This document shows, piece after piece, positions 9,601 to 18,100 of a DNA stretch of 64,000 nucleotides. This DNA is from Paraburkholderia phytofirmans OLGA172 (lineage in GTDB: Bacteria > Pseudomonadota > Gammaproteobacteria > Burkholderiales > Burkholderiaceae). A program made the translations under genes and the position numbers. The notes under the pieces are model-generated. The model had not been told where the DNA came from. It was given only the letters and a program-made list of their open reading frames with translations, and made no database searches. Positions within the stretch are counted from its first letter, which is position 1. Every line of letters begins with the position of its first letter. The DNA is taken from the NCBI RefSeq assembly GCF_001634365.1, contig NZ_CP014578.1:4526001-4590000 (forward strand), in the 5' to 3' direction.

Positions 9601-12600
9601 CTGCAATTCGATGCACAATCAAGGCGAAGATCCTCGAACTAAAGGAGGAAATATATAACCTTCGGGGTCCACGCGATCATATCGAATTCGAAATCAAAAC
9701 CAGGACACTTCTTGCACACCGGTATGCATCCCGTTATATAGAAAATCGCATGGCATTATGCCGTAATTATCGCAATGTCCTGGACAAGATCAAATCAAAA
9801 CTCCCCGCCGCAGTAACAACCCCGGAAGATGCCACTGTTTTTGAAGCCAGAGCATTGGCCGTCAAAGCGACGCTGCAGATGCTCGGAGAGAATCAAAGCC
9901 TACCCCACAGTCTTCACAATTTATCGACGGCGGGCTACCTGGATAATTTCGCCCTGGTCACCGGATCGAGCCCGGAAGTAACGACGTTCGTTTCATTCGC
10001 AGAAGCCATATTTTATAAGTCATTGACAGGATCGAGCATTTATGATTTATACTCATACAATCTGGATCCCACTAAATTACTCATCGAGTTTAATAATAAA
10101 CTCAGCGATCTTCCATTCACAAAGCGGCGCAGCGGGATAGTCGACGAAGCCGAGCAATTCATAAAGAATATCAAGCCAAATGCCGAAACGGGCTCGGACT
10201 CTGAATATTACGGCCAGTTCGTAACATTTCGATCTAAATATCTTTCGCCGCTGGCAGAAGCGCTCAGCCTCTTCGCTCTCTTCGATTATGGTTTGCATCC
10301 CTACCGGATGCTCATCGAAAAACCGATCAAAGTAATTAAAACAATTGTATTTACAAAACCGGCAACCGAGTCACCTCCATTACCTTCGAAAGAAAGCGCG
10401 CAAAGGCGCTTTTTTATGGATATGATAAGTATGCCGATCAAATTTAGAGAAATTGTTTTAAATATATTCGATGCAGGGTATTCGACAGCTGGCGAATTGA
10501 TCTTTTGTGAAATGGCGTCAGGGAGTTGGACAGTAATCTCCACACTCAACGGACGGTTTATTATCAAGTCCGTAACTGCGGCCGAAATGACCTCAAATAA
10601 AATACTCTCGGCTATTTCCTCTGAAAAAGACTACCTTCGGCCTTTACCTGCAATCTCCCCGAAGAAGAATCTTCTGTGGAAGAAAAATCAGTTGTTCACA
10701 AAAGTAATACATCCGGTCCTCCGAAATACGACGAGTCTCGATGCGACGATGTTCAGTGAAGCTTATCTTGTTTTAGATAGACCAGACAGAAATGATTTTT
10801 CCGGAAATCGACTCATCGAAATCACGGATGCTGCCGCCAAGGCCATGCTTAAAAGAATAATCGACCAGAAAGAGGACCTGGAATTTCACATGCACTGGTG
10901 GCAATATATAACCTTGTTTATCCCTGGGTTCGACATGGCTTATCACGCCGTGAATGATCCGGATTATCATCCCTCGAACCAGGAAATCGCAGAAGAAGTA
11001 ACACTGGATCTTCTCACTCTAGTGTCGATCGCAATTCCAGGTGCGGAACTTTCGTTGCAAAGTGCAAAAGCTTTGCGCATATCAGTGTTCGATAATCTCC
11101 TCAAAGGACACAGAGGAAAAGCGCTATTAATGGCAATTTTGGCAGATACGGCAAGGGATCTTTCACTTTTTCCAATCCGCCTTTTTGCGATTGCCAGCTA
11201 TGAGCTATTTGCGTTCTGGGAGCCGTTGCCGCTCAGGGCCATTTCAACCTCCGTTTTCAGACTCGCCAGAAAATTCAAGTTTAAGTCTGGGTTCAAATTG
11301 ATATCTCAGAAGGCAGTTGCAAAGGAAAAAATTAACACCATAAATCCTGAAATTCGTGGCGAGTCAAAGCCTGGGGCAAACACCTCCAACAAGGCACAAG
11401 GGATTGTGTTAGCGCGAAATGACAATGACATCCGATATTACGAATTCTCATATAGTTTCGAAAATGAAGCTTTGCGACGCGCTCCGGTCAGTGGCGGCAA
11501 AGCTAGCCACCTTATTGACTTGACTCGAGTCCAGAGTGAGCCGATCTACAAGATTGTATCCAGTGCGCGCAAACGCGCGTTGAATTCTCTAGACAACGCG
11601 CTCAAAGCCCTCACCAATGGAAAAGATGCGCAAAAGGTCGACGAGGCGTTGGACATCTTTCTGGGGAGACACACCGACGTTGTGAAAGAAAGGCTTCGAG
11701 AAGAGTTGGCCAAAATCAAGACCTTTCTAAGCAAACTCGACGTCGGGGGCGACGTTTCTTATCAGGCCGGCTATCTCGAGAATCAACCGAAAATACTTAT
11801 GCTCACGAGAGCGGCTGCCGCACTCGGTGACTGGAAGAATGAGTTACCGCCCATTACCATATACGTCGACGCAGTGGTCGATGCGTCTCTCAGAAAGAGT
11901 TTTACCCAAAGCGAGTTCAAAAATTACCTGGCAACCGTTTTAATTCACGAAGCTTATCACGCGGTGAAGCGCAACACGCCCGATTGTAAATACGCGAAAA
12001 TCTCAGGTAATTCCGTGGACATTGCAGATATCGTTGCGTTACCGGAGCCACAACTGCGGGGAGAAAATGCGCAGGAGATCATGAGGGAATTTGGACTATC
12101 GCCATCGGAACTACACGACCTCCTTGAGGCAGCCAATAAAGCGACATTAAAAAATCCGGACAATTTGGCATATTTGACCGCGAGTCTGGATTATATCCGC
12201 ACCCGGCACTCCGATCACGACAGATTCATCACCGACTATCGTCGATGGAAAATCGATCGAGACTCGCCGCTTGAATGGCAATTTAAGGATCATCAGAAAA
12301 AAGGCGGACCGATCCAGCTAACGCACACGGACATTGGCGATCTGGTTCAGGGAGATATCAATCCTCTTGCCAGAAACGGATTGTTGTATCGAAAATCATC
12401 TGGTGAGATTCGGCTTGGCTTTGACGCTACAAGATTTGATTCGCATACGATCGAGATGAAAAAAGAGTTTTCTCTCGCCGACAGCAAGTTCTCTGATGTT
12501 CTGGATACGTGGAAGGGCGGCGACACTACGTCTCAGGGGAGAGATGACGTTTGGTCAGGGACATGGGGAAAAGATAACTTGCTTAATGACGATATATCCA

Positions 12601-13220
12601 TTGTCGAGTTAACGAGTGGAAAATCTGGAACCGCTGCAATCCGGATAAAATTGGAAGATGTAAAGGAGGGATATCCCGTGGTCGTATCCGGAGGCGAATT
12701 GAGTGGATCGACCATTGTTTTCGGGGTGGATGAACAATATTTTTATGCTTTCCACGCGGGGCAGAAAACTGACGATCAGAAGTGGCGCCCTGATCAGGAA
12801 GGCGCAGCAAGCATCTATCAGGCCTATCTCGCCCTAAACGGAGAAGTGATACCGAGTTTGGGAATCTCTGAAGACATGGCGCTTGTCAATGAACATAACG
12901 AATTAGCAGGTAATCGCGGAATAGTCGATATTCTGGAAAAATACGAAAGTGGCTTTTTTGCTTTTTCAGGAAAATCGGCGGGTAGTCCACCGGGAGAAAT
13001 GAATGCAGAAAAACCTATCGAATGGCTCGACTACGCGCCGGCGGCAACAGACTCGGCGGTAGAAAAAGGGCGTGCTTATGCGCTGCTGGCTCGATGCGAC
13101 GGCGATCTGAAAATAACAGCTTATGCTGAGGGTGCTTCGTCGATGCACCCTGGCCGCGGGGCCAGGCAGAAAACACCCGGCAAGCAGTTCGTCCTCAAAG
13201 GGACGACGCCGGCTTCGTGA
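6651..13220 (+). CDS. 2189-aa multidomain toxin/effector: OTU-like, HExxH protease, CNF-like domains
   Basis: Residues 95-125 carry DDHYW (His99) followed by DGNCFFNAIW (Cys117), the signature of OTU-type cysteine proteases but with His before Cys, suggesting a circularly permuted fold. Hydrophobic segments occur near residues 430-490, 520-535, 700-725 and 1420-1540 (including LFIPGFDMAY and LLTLVSIAIPG); the last resemble translocation regions of large toxins. HEAYH at 1766-1770 is a zinc-metalloprotease motif. The C terminus (about 1955-2150) matches the CNF-like domain of the neighbouring giant gene: VSGGELSGS, then FHAG with His2035 15 residues after the motif's fourth residue, exactly the CNF1 spacing. 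That residue is Ser2020 (TCG) instead of catalytic Cys. The start ATG has only a weak upstream GAGG. The coding DNA is AT-richer than the backbone, consistent with horizontal transfer. No secretion genes lie nearby. The targets are unknown. Confidence 0.82.
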   Translation: MHTYAERDSATGSKRRGHNKVVKQPHVVESRWADQVERIGRDGEWNFELADSMPYLISELPCWKEGGLALHVRSGPTNVSFGELERSAGDVYIEVADDHYWTLINGERVWVRPDGNCFFNAIWKALQASENVDAVKRIFRGKVPASEREAVDYFRREIQDYALSHPELEAILLGDDGRPSALRGQPQSRCEVRKALCGPVHESLSARDAATGNGVCATPEHLRTLSGLQGDVDETDADEFFDASDTADGLANPERREQPALAPQRAGSNETSRPQKRVRRLTPFANQYRGASGTDRETSESSAFRTAAHIAKRTSEQIGRPAAVMSPVYGERQEIFRALGAHDVLKALSPVLIPDGFEDAACDADWMPPTAQDAGLADSDRDEIAASFRTPTRVKWSTPLVEYRPIPLACHTESQRVLFSAGSRISEWIAHSELLTFGYWLLAKVSPTASVAAAAGAAVYNLVTALKQRDVLGGLIQALSALPYQLLSPQSLLFAVAEETKRYVDDVLDGVVPECLSGQRENIYMTVGVVSLISYYGYFVKRQTVNSRVSNVLHGPAVYPPNGFLFENDMQPPETSLGEKIAGMIGYLQRAVQSYAVLQTVVDAKPTASLATVVEPVCPVDDDPNAERMRLSHGEKATQKQERQARFIYAKSRMARLRASASARGSAAAPPGEAPGVPKAHPAASPQHSVGSSNPVITVAVGTALAARTGLSRTGTLLAAMTLASVFELTAGFPRSGIFHSRKTNNPEVDVPQTAAEPLSRKCPDVDSNMHTAHSKWIDLKGKNLECVRSFLEARFDYRFFENALDSISDIKNGDRPSGKDENIYETAVRQAFLDYSNKLYPPVYYLSSENRYGQEFYSILKEINNSDDTGCTSQKFRRLESILIKIKAYETFIIRRQQGLRPEGKEGVIAKLESVFDLPIDINQPPLAIESLDDYIVDQLGNRSRTAPPGPVAEGVSIALRLWADNASRVPIGKTGLSTEMTSAIRCTIKAKILELKEEIYNLRGPRDHIEFEIKTRTLLAHRYASRYIENRMALCRNYRNVLDKIKSKLPAAVTTPEDATVFEARALAVKATLQMLGENQSLPHSLHNLSTAGYLDNFALVTGSSPEVTTFVSFAEAIFYKSLTGSSIYDLYSYNLDPTKLLIEFNNKLSDLPFTKRRSGIVDEAEQFIKNIKPNAETGSDSEYYGQFVTFRSKYLSPLAEALSLFALFDYGLHPYRMLIEKPIKVIKTIVFTKPATESPPLPSKESAQRRFFMDMISMPIKFREIVLNIFDAGYSTAGELIFCEMASGSWTVISTLNGRFIIKSVTAAEMTSNKILSAISSEKDYLRPLPAISPKKNLLWKKNQLFTKVIHPVLRNTTSLDATMFSEAYLVLDRPDRNDFSGNRLIEITDAAAKAMLKRIIDQKEDLEFHMHWWQYITLFIPGFDMAYHAVNDPDYHPSNQEIAEEVTLDLLTLVSIAIPGAELSLQSAKALRISVFDNLLKGHRGKALLMAILADTARDLSLFPIRLFAIASYELFAFWEPLPLRAISTSVFRLARKFKFKSGFKLISQKAVAKEKINTINPEIRGESKPGANTSNKAQGIVLARNDNDIRYYEFSYSFENEALRRAPVSGGKASHLIDLTRVQSEPIYKIVSSARKRALNSLDNALKALTNGKDAQKVDEALDIFLGRHTDVVKERLREELAKIKTFLSKLDVGGDVSYQAGYLENQPKILMLTRAAAALGDWKNELPPITIYVDAVVDASLRKSFTQSEFKNYLATVLIHEAYHAVKRNTPDCKYAKISGNSVDIADIVALPEPQLRGENAQEIMREFGLSPSELHDLLEAANKATLKNPDNLAYLTASLDYIRTRHSDHDRFITDYRRWKIDRDSPLEWQFKDHQKKGGPIQLTHTDIGDLVQGDINPLARNGLLYRKSSGEIRLGFDATRFDSHTIEMKKEFSLADSKFSDVLDTWKGGDTTSQGRDDVWSGTWGKDNLLNDDISIVELTSGKSGTAAIRIKLEDVKEGYPVVVSGGELSGSTIVFGVDEQYFYAFHAGQKTDDQKWRPDQEGAASIYQAYLALNGEVIPSLGISEDMALVNEHNELAGNRGIVDILEKYESGFFAFSGKSAGSPPGEMNAEKPIEWLDYAPAATDSAVEKGRAYALLARCDGDLKITAYAEGASSMHPGRGARQKTPGKQFVLKGTTPAS

Positions 13221-13526
13221 CAACCCCTTGCATCACGATGCTTGTACGCGCCCCTGTATAGATGGAGGCCGAGCGTGCGGCCGTGATCGAGATTCGGATG
13301 ACGCAGGAGGCGAGTACGCCGGGCGCGACGTTAGAACAGATTCGGGAGCAGGGGAGGAAGCTCCGGGGGACGAACTCGCGAGCGCATCAGCGTAGCGAAG
13401 AGCGACTGCAACGACGTAGTGGGGCGAATGCTCCTGGTTGATCGAAATCACGAAACCTTGCTAACCGCGCGTGACGACCGCTTGCGAAAGCTAAAGTGGT
13501 CAATCAATCATCAGAGGTAGGCGAAA
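13221..13526. other. Island boundary region
   Basis: The stretch from the effector stop to the PepSY gene contains the right copy of the 65-bp repeat. A 59-codon ORF (13262-13441, starting MEAERAAVIEIRM) reads through the repeat but matches nothing I recognise and is probably a gene fragment. The transition back to backbone-like base composition happens here, so this is the likely right edge of the accessory island. Confidence 0.5.
13302..13366 (+). repeat. 65-bp direct repeat, right copy
   Basis: Partner of 6116-6180 (61 of 65 identical), same orientation, lying 82 bp after the stop of the giant gene. Recombination between the copies would delete the whole effector gene. Confidence 0.8.
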
Positions 13527-13796
13527 ATGCTCAAGACAACTGCACTGATTGTTACGCTTGGTTGTTCCGGTGCTGCGCTAGCCAGCAGCAGTGTGACCTG
13601 TCCCGTGCATCCCACGGCGGAATGGCTCAACGAAGCCGACGCTCGCGCACAGATCGAGGCGCATGGCTACAAGATCGCGAAGCTCCAGATCGATGACAAT
13701 TGCTACGAGGTCGAGGCATACAACCAGGACGGCAGAAAAGTCGAACTGCACTACGACACCAAGACGCTTGCTGTCATCCGGCAGAAGATGGAATGA
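13527..13796 (+). CDS. Secreted PepSY-domain protein
   Basis: Small exported protein of 89 aa. Residues 1-19 form a signal peptide (MLKTTALIVTLGCSGAALA, with cleavage after ALA). The rest fits a PepSY domain: a helix beginning LNEADARAQIEAHGYKI and strands YEVEAYNQDGRKVELHYD. PepSY proteins are periplasmic or membrane-linked and are often thought to modulate peptidases or sense metals. GAGG lies upstream of the ATG. It is the first backbone gene after the island and is followed by a terminator shared with the convergent livK-type gene. Confidence 0.8.
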   Translation: MLKTTALIVTLGCSGAALASSSVTCPVHPTAEWLNEADARAQIEAHGYKIAKLQIDDNCYEVEAYNQDGRKVELHYDTKTLAVIRQKME

Positions 13797-13822
13797 CGGC
13801 GAAGCGCCCTGAACAAGGGCGC

Positions 13823-13864
13823 AAAAAAAGCCCCGCGGCCAGTTCATTCACCGCGGGGCTTTTT
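13823..13864. terminator. Bidirectional rho-independent terminator
   Basis: A 10-bp perfect stem (13829-13838 with 13851-13860) is flanked by A7 on the left and T5 on the right, so it can end transcripts from both the PepSY gene and the convergent binding-protein gene. Confidence 0.85.
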
Positions 13865-13892
13865 CATTGCTGCACGATTGGCGGTGGATTGC

Positions 13893-15041
13893 TTACTTCC
13901 CGCCCACGCTTTGCAGCGTCGTCCACTTGCCGTCGACAACCTTGTACAGCGTGATGCCGCCGTTCTTCAGGTCGCCCTTCGCGTCATACGCGAGGTTAGC
14001 CGACGTCACGGCCGGCATCGAGGTCTTCGCGAGCAGCGGCAGGTACTTGGCCGGATCGGTCGAGTTAGCCTTCTTCATGGCGTCGAACATCGCCATTGCA
14101 CCATCGTAAGCGTACGGCGAATACGTTTGCACGTCTTCGTTGAAGCGCTTCTTGTACTTCGCGACGTAGTCCTTGCCACCCGGCATTTCGTCCAGCGGCA
14201 GGCCGGCGAGCGATGCCACCGTGCCGTTCGCCGCGTCACCCGCGATCTGGATGAAGGTCGGCGTGTGGACCATTTCGCCGCCCATCAGCGGCGCCTTGAT
14301 GCCCAGTGCCTTCATCTGCTTGACCATCGGTGCCGCTTGCGAATCCGCGCCGCCGTAATAGATCAGGTCCGGTTGGACCGACTTCAGCTTGGTCAGGATC
14401 GACTTGAAGTCGACAGCCTTGTCGTTCGTGTATTCACGATCGACGATGGTTGCGCCCGATGCCTTCGCTGCCTTTTCGAACTGATCGGCCAGACCTTGGC
14501 CGTAAGCCGTGCGGTCGTCGACGATCGCGATCTTCTTCACGCCCAGGCTCTTCACCGCGAACGTGCCGGCGACCGAACCTTGCTGCGTGTCGGACGTCAT
14601 CATGCGGAACGTGGTCTTGAAACCTTGTTGCGTGTACTCAGGCGCCGTCGCCATGGCGATTTCGGGGATGCCCGCATTCGCGTAGATGCGCGAAGCCGGA
14701 ATCGTGGTGCCCGAGTTGAAGTGGCCGAGCATGCCCTTGATGCCGTCATCCACCAGCTTTTGTGCAACGGTCGTGCCGGTGCGCGGGTCAGCCTGGTCGT
14801 CGGCCGAATCCAGCACGAAGCGAACCGGCTTGCCGCCGATCACCGGCTTGGTGGCGTTCATATCTTCCACCGCCAGCGTGATGCCGTTCTGGAAGTCCTT
14901 ACCATAGTGCGCCTGAGCGCCCGTCATCGGACCGGCAAAGCCGATCTTCACGTCTTCGGTCGATTGAGCGTTGGCCGTCCCCGCCAGCGACATTGCCGCA
15001 ACCAGCGCTGCGCCTGCCAGCTGTTTCATCTTGTGTTGCAT
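13893..15041 (-). CDS. livK: Branched-chain amino-acid ABC transporter, periplasmic binding protein
   Basis: Protein of 382 aa. A signal peptide (residues 1-25, ending AGTANA) is followed by a type I periplasmic binding fold beginning VKIGFAGPMTGAQAHYGKD. This family captures leucine, isoleucine, valine or related amino acids in the periplasm and delivers them to LivHMGF. The ATG at 15041 is supported by AAGGAGA 5 bases upstream; a second ATG 12 bases downstream is less well placed. It lies right after putA with no permease next to it, so it must work with a transporter encoded elsewhere (two Liv clusters lie at 40-52 kb). A 61-bp piece of it is copied at 5941-6001. The exact ligand cannot be read from sequence. 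Confidence 0.9.
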   Translation of the reverse strand: MQHKMKQLAGAALVAAMSLAGTANAQSTEDVKIGFAGPMTGAQAHYGKDFQNGITLAVEDMNATKPVIGGKPVRFVLDSADDQADPRTGTTVAQKLVDDGIKGMLGHFNSGTTIPASRIYANAGIPEIAMATAPEYTQQGFKTTFRMMTSDTQQGSVAGTFAVKSLGVKKIAIVDDRTAYGQGLADQFEKAAKASGATIVDREYTNDKAVDFKSILTKLKSVQPDLIYYGGADSQAAPMVKQMKALGIKAPLMGGEMVHTPTFIQIAGDAANGTVASLAGLPLDEMPGGKDYVAKYKKRFNEDVQTYSPYAYDGAMAMFDAMKKANSTDPAKYLPLLAKTSMPAVTSANLAYDAKGDLKNGGITLYKVVDGKWTTLQSVGGK

Positions 15042-15130
15042 AGCTTCTCCTTGGTACCAGGTGTGGATGGAGCGGTTTTTCGGGGTCGCCGTACCGCTTC
15101 CGTTTTATTGAAGTAATCGATGAGGTTCGC

Positions 15131-18100
15131 TCAACCGATCGTCATCAAATTCGCATTACCGCCAGCTGCTGCCGTATTCACGCTGACCGAGCGTTCCGTC
15201 AACAGACGCTCGAGCGCGTAGTCGTCATCGCCGCTTTCCAGCGCGCGAGCCGCGACGCCCTGTACCGAGACGATCGGCCCCGCACGTTTCGCCACTTCCT
15301 TCACCAGCGCCAGCAGTTCGTCGCTATCGCCTTCGAACAGCACCGCGTCGAACGGCGTATCGGCGCTCTTCTTCACGCTTGCGTAAGACTTCAACGCGGC
15401 AGGCAGCTGCGACACCAATTGTTCACCCGCCGCGCCCTCGAACAACGCGCGATTTCCCGTAGCCAGCGCGGCGGCGAACTGCACGCGCGCACCGCTCGCC
15501 GTCGAGGCGATACACAGCACCGTGCCGCGCGCGCCCAGCGTGTAAGTATTGCGCTCGCCGGTCGGCCCAGACAATACCGCAGTTGCGCCCGCCAGCACAT
15601 GCGAAAGGTAACCGTCGACGCGTGCAGCCAACACCGGTTGCTGTTCGCCGATCAGCCAGTCGCGGTAAGCGGTCAACGCAGCAGACGGATTGTCACCGCC
15701 GCGATTATCCCCGTTTGCGCCCGCTTGCGGCGCATCCACGATCAACGCATCGGCCAGCGACTTCGGCAATCCCGCCGGACGCGTCGCCAGCAGACGTTGC
15801 AGATATAGCGCGCCGCCTGCTTTCGGACCCGTGCCCGACAGACCTTCGCCGCCGAACGGCTGGACCCCCACCACCGCGCCGATCACGTTGCGGTTCACAT
15901 AAATGTTGCCGACATGCGCGCGGCTGATCACGTGGGCGATGGTTTCGTCGATCCGCGTATGGATGCCGAGCGTCAGGCCGTAACCGGTCGTACGGATCTG
16001 TTCGAGCAGCTTGTCCAACTGGTTGCGGCGGTAGCGCACCACATGCAGCACCGGGCCGAACACTTCACGCTTCAATTCGTCGATGCTGTCGAGTTCGATC
16101 AGCGTCGGCGGAACAAACGTGCCTTGTGCGCCGCCTTCCGGCATCGGCAGTTGCTCGACCTTGCGGCCTTTCTCGCGCATCGCCGCGACGTGCGCGTCGA
16201 TGCCGCGCTTCGCATCGAGGTCGATCACCGGGCCGACATCGATCGACAGGCGGTCCGGATTGCCCACTGACAGTTCGCGCATCGCGCCCGTCAGCATTTC
16301 CAGCGTGCGGTCCGCCACATCTTCTTGTAGACAAAGAACGCGCAACGCCGAACACCGTTGACCGGCGGAATCGAACGACGACTGCAGCACGTCCGCGACC
16401 ACCTGTTCAGCAAGCGCCGACGAATCGACGATCATCGCGTTCTGACCGCCGGTTTCGGCGATCAGTGGAATCGGCTTGCCTTCCGGGTCGAGGCGATTCG
16501 AGAGCGTCTTGTTGATCAAACGCGCGACTTCGGTCGAACCGGTGAACATCACCGCACGGGTGCGCGGATCGGCCACCAGAGCGGCGCCGACCGTTTCGCC
16601 GTCGCCCGGCAACAATTGCACCGCGCCCGCCGGCACGCCGGCTTCGCGCAGGATACGCACGGCTTGTGCGGCGATCAGCGGCGTTTGTTCAGCCGGCTTC
16701 GCGAGCACGGTATTACCCGCCGCCAACGCCGCAGCCACCTGGCCCATGAAAATCGCCAGCGGGAAGTTCCACGGGCTGATACAGACCACCGGACCCAGCG
16801 GGCGGTGCGTATCGTTGGAGAATTCGTTGCGGATCTGCGTCGAGTAGTAGCGCAGGAAATCAATCGCTTCGCGGATTTCCGCGACCGCGTTCGCCAGCGA
16901 CTTGCCGGCTTCACGCACCACGAGACCCATCAGCGTGTGCATCTGCGCTTCAAGCAGATCGGCGGCACGCGCGAGGCAATCGGCGCGGGCATCGACCGGC
17001 GTCGCTTGCCAGATCGGCGCGGCGGCGACGGCGTGTGCCAACGCGGCGCTCACATGTTCCGACGTCGCTTCGACGACCGTACCGACGAGGTCGCGATGAT
17101 CGGCCGGGTTGCGCACGTCACGTGCGGCACCCACGGCGATCTCGTTGTCTTCGAGCATCGGCGCGGCGCGCCACGGGTGATGCGCACTCGCCAGCAATGC
17201 CGACGACAGCGAAGCCAGACGATGTTCGTTCGACAGATCGAGGCCCATCGAATTGAGCCGCTCGGCGCCGAACAGATTGCGCGGCAGCGGAATTTTCGCG
17301 TGCGGCGCACCGAGCGGCACGATCTTCGAGGCTTCGTCGACCGGATCGGCGATCAGGTCCTTGATCGCGACGTTTTCGTCGGCGATGCGGTTCACGAACG
17401 ACGTGTTCGCGCCGTTTTCCAGCAGACGGCGCACGAGGTACGCGAGCAGCGTTTCATGTGTGCCGACCGGCGCATACACGCGGCACGGACGGTTCAGCTT
17501 GTCGCGGCCGGTGACTTCCTCATACAGCGGCTCGCCCATGCCGTGCAGGCACTGGAACTCGTACTGGCCGGGGTAGTAGTTGTTGCCCGCGAGGTGATAG
17601 ATCGCCGACAACGTATGCGCGTTGTGCGTGGCGAACTGCGGATAGACCGCGTCCGGCGCGCCGAGCAGCTTCTTGGCGCAGGCGAGGTACGACACGTCCG
17701 TGTAGATCTTGCGCGTGTAGACCGGATAGCCTTCGAGGCCGTCCACTTGCGCGCGCTTGATTTCGGTATCCCAGTACGCGCCCTTCACGAGGCGAACCAT
17801 GATGCGGTGACGGCTGCGGCGCGCCAGATCGACGATGTAATCGATCACGAACGGGCAGCGCTTCTGATACGCCTGCACCACGAAACCGATGCCATTCCAG
17901 CCGGCCAGTTCCGGATCGAAGCATAGCGCTTCGAGCAGATCGAGCGAGATTTCGAGGCGGTCGGCTTCTTCAGCGTCGATATTCAGGCCAATGTCGTAGC
18001 GGCGCGCGAGGACCGCCAGCGAGCGCACGCGCGGCAGCAGTTCGCTCATCGCGCGTTCCTGCTGCGAACGCGAATAGCGTGCGTGCAGCGCCGACAGCTT

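Noticed and set aside
13878..15116. 412-codon plus-strand ORF opposite the livK-type gene
   Set aside because: Shadow of the binding-protein gene, which has a signal peptide, ribosome site and family motifs.
16358..17926. Long plus-strand ORF (522 codons) opposite putA
   Set aside because: It is an antisense shadow of a high-GC gene: Arg/His-rich composition, no motifs, and putA fills the other strand.
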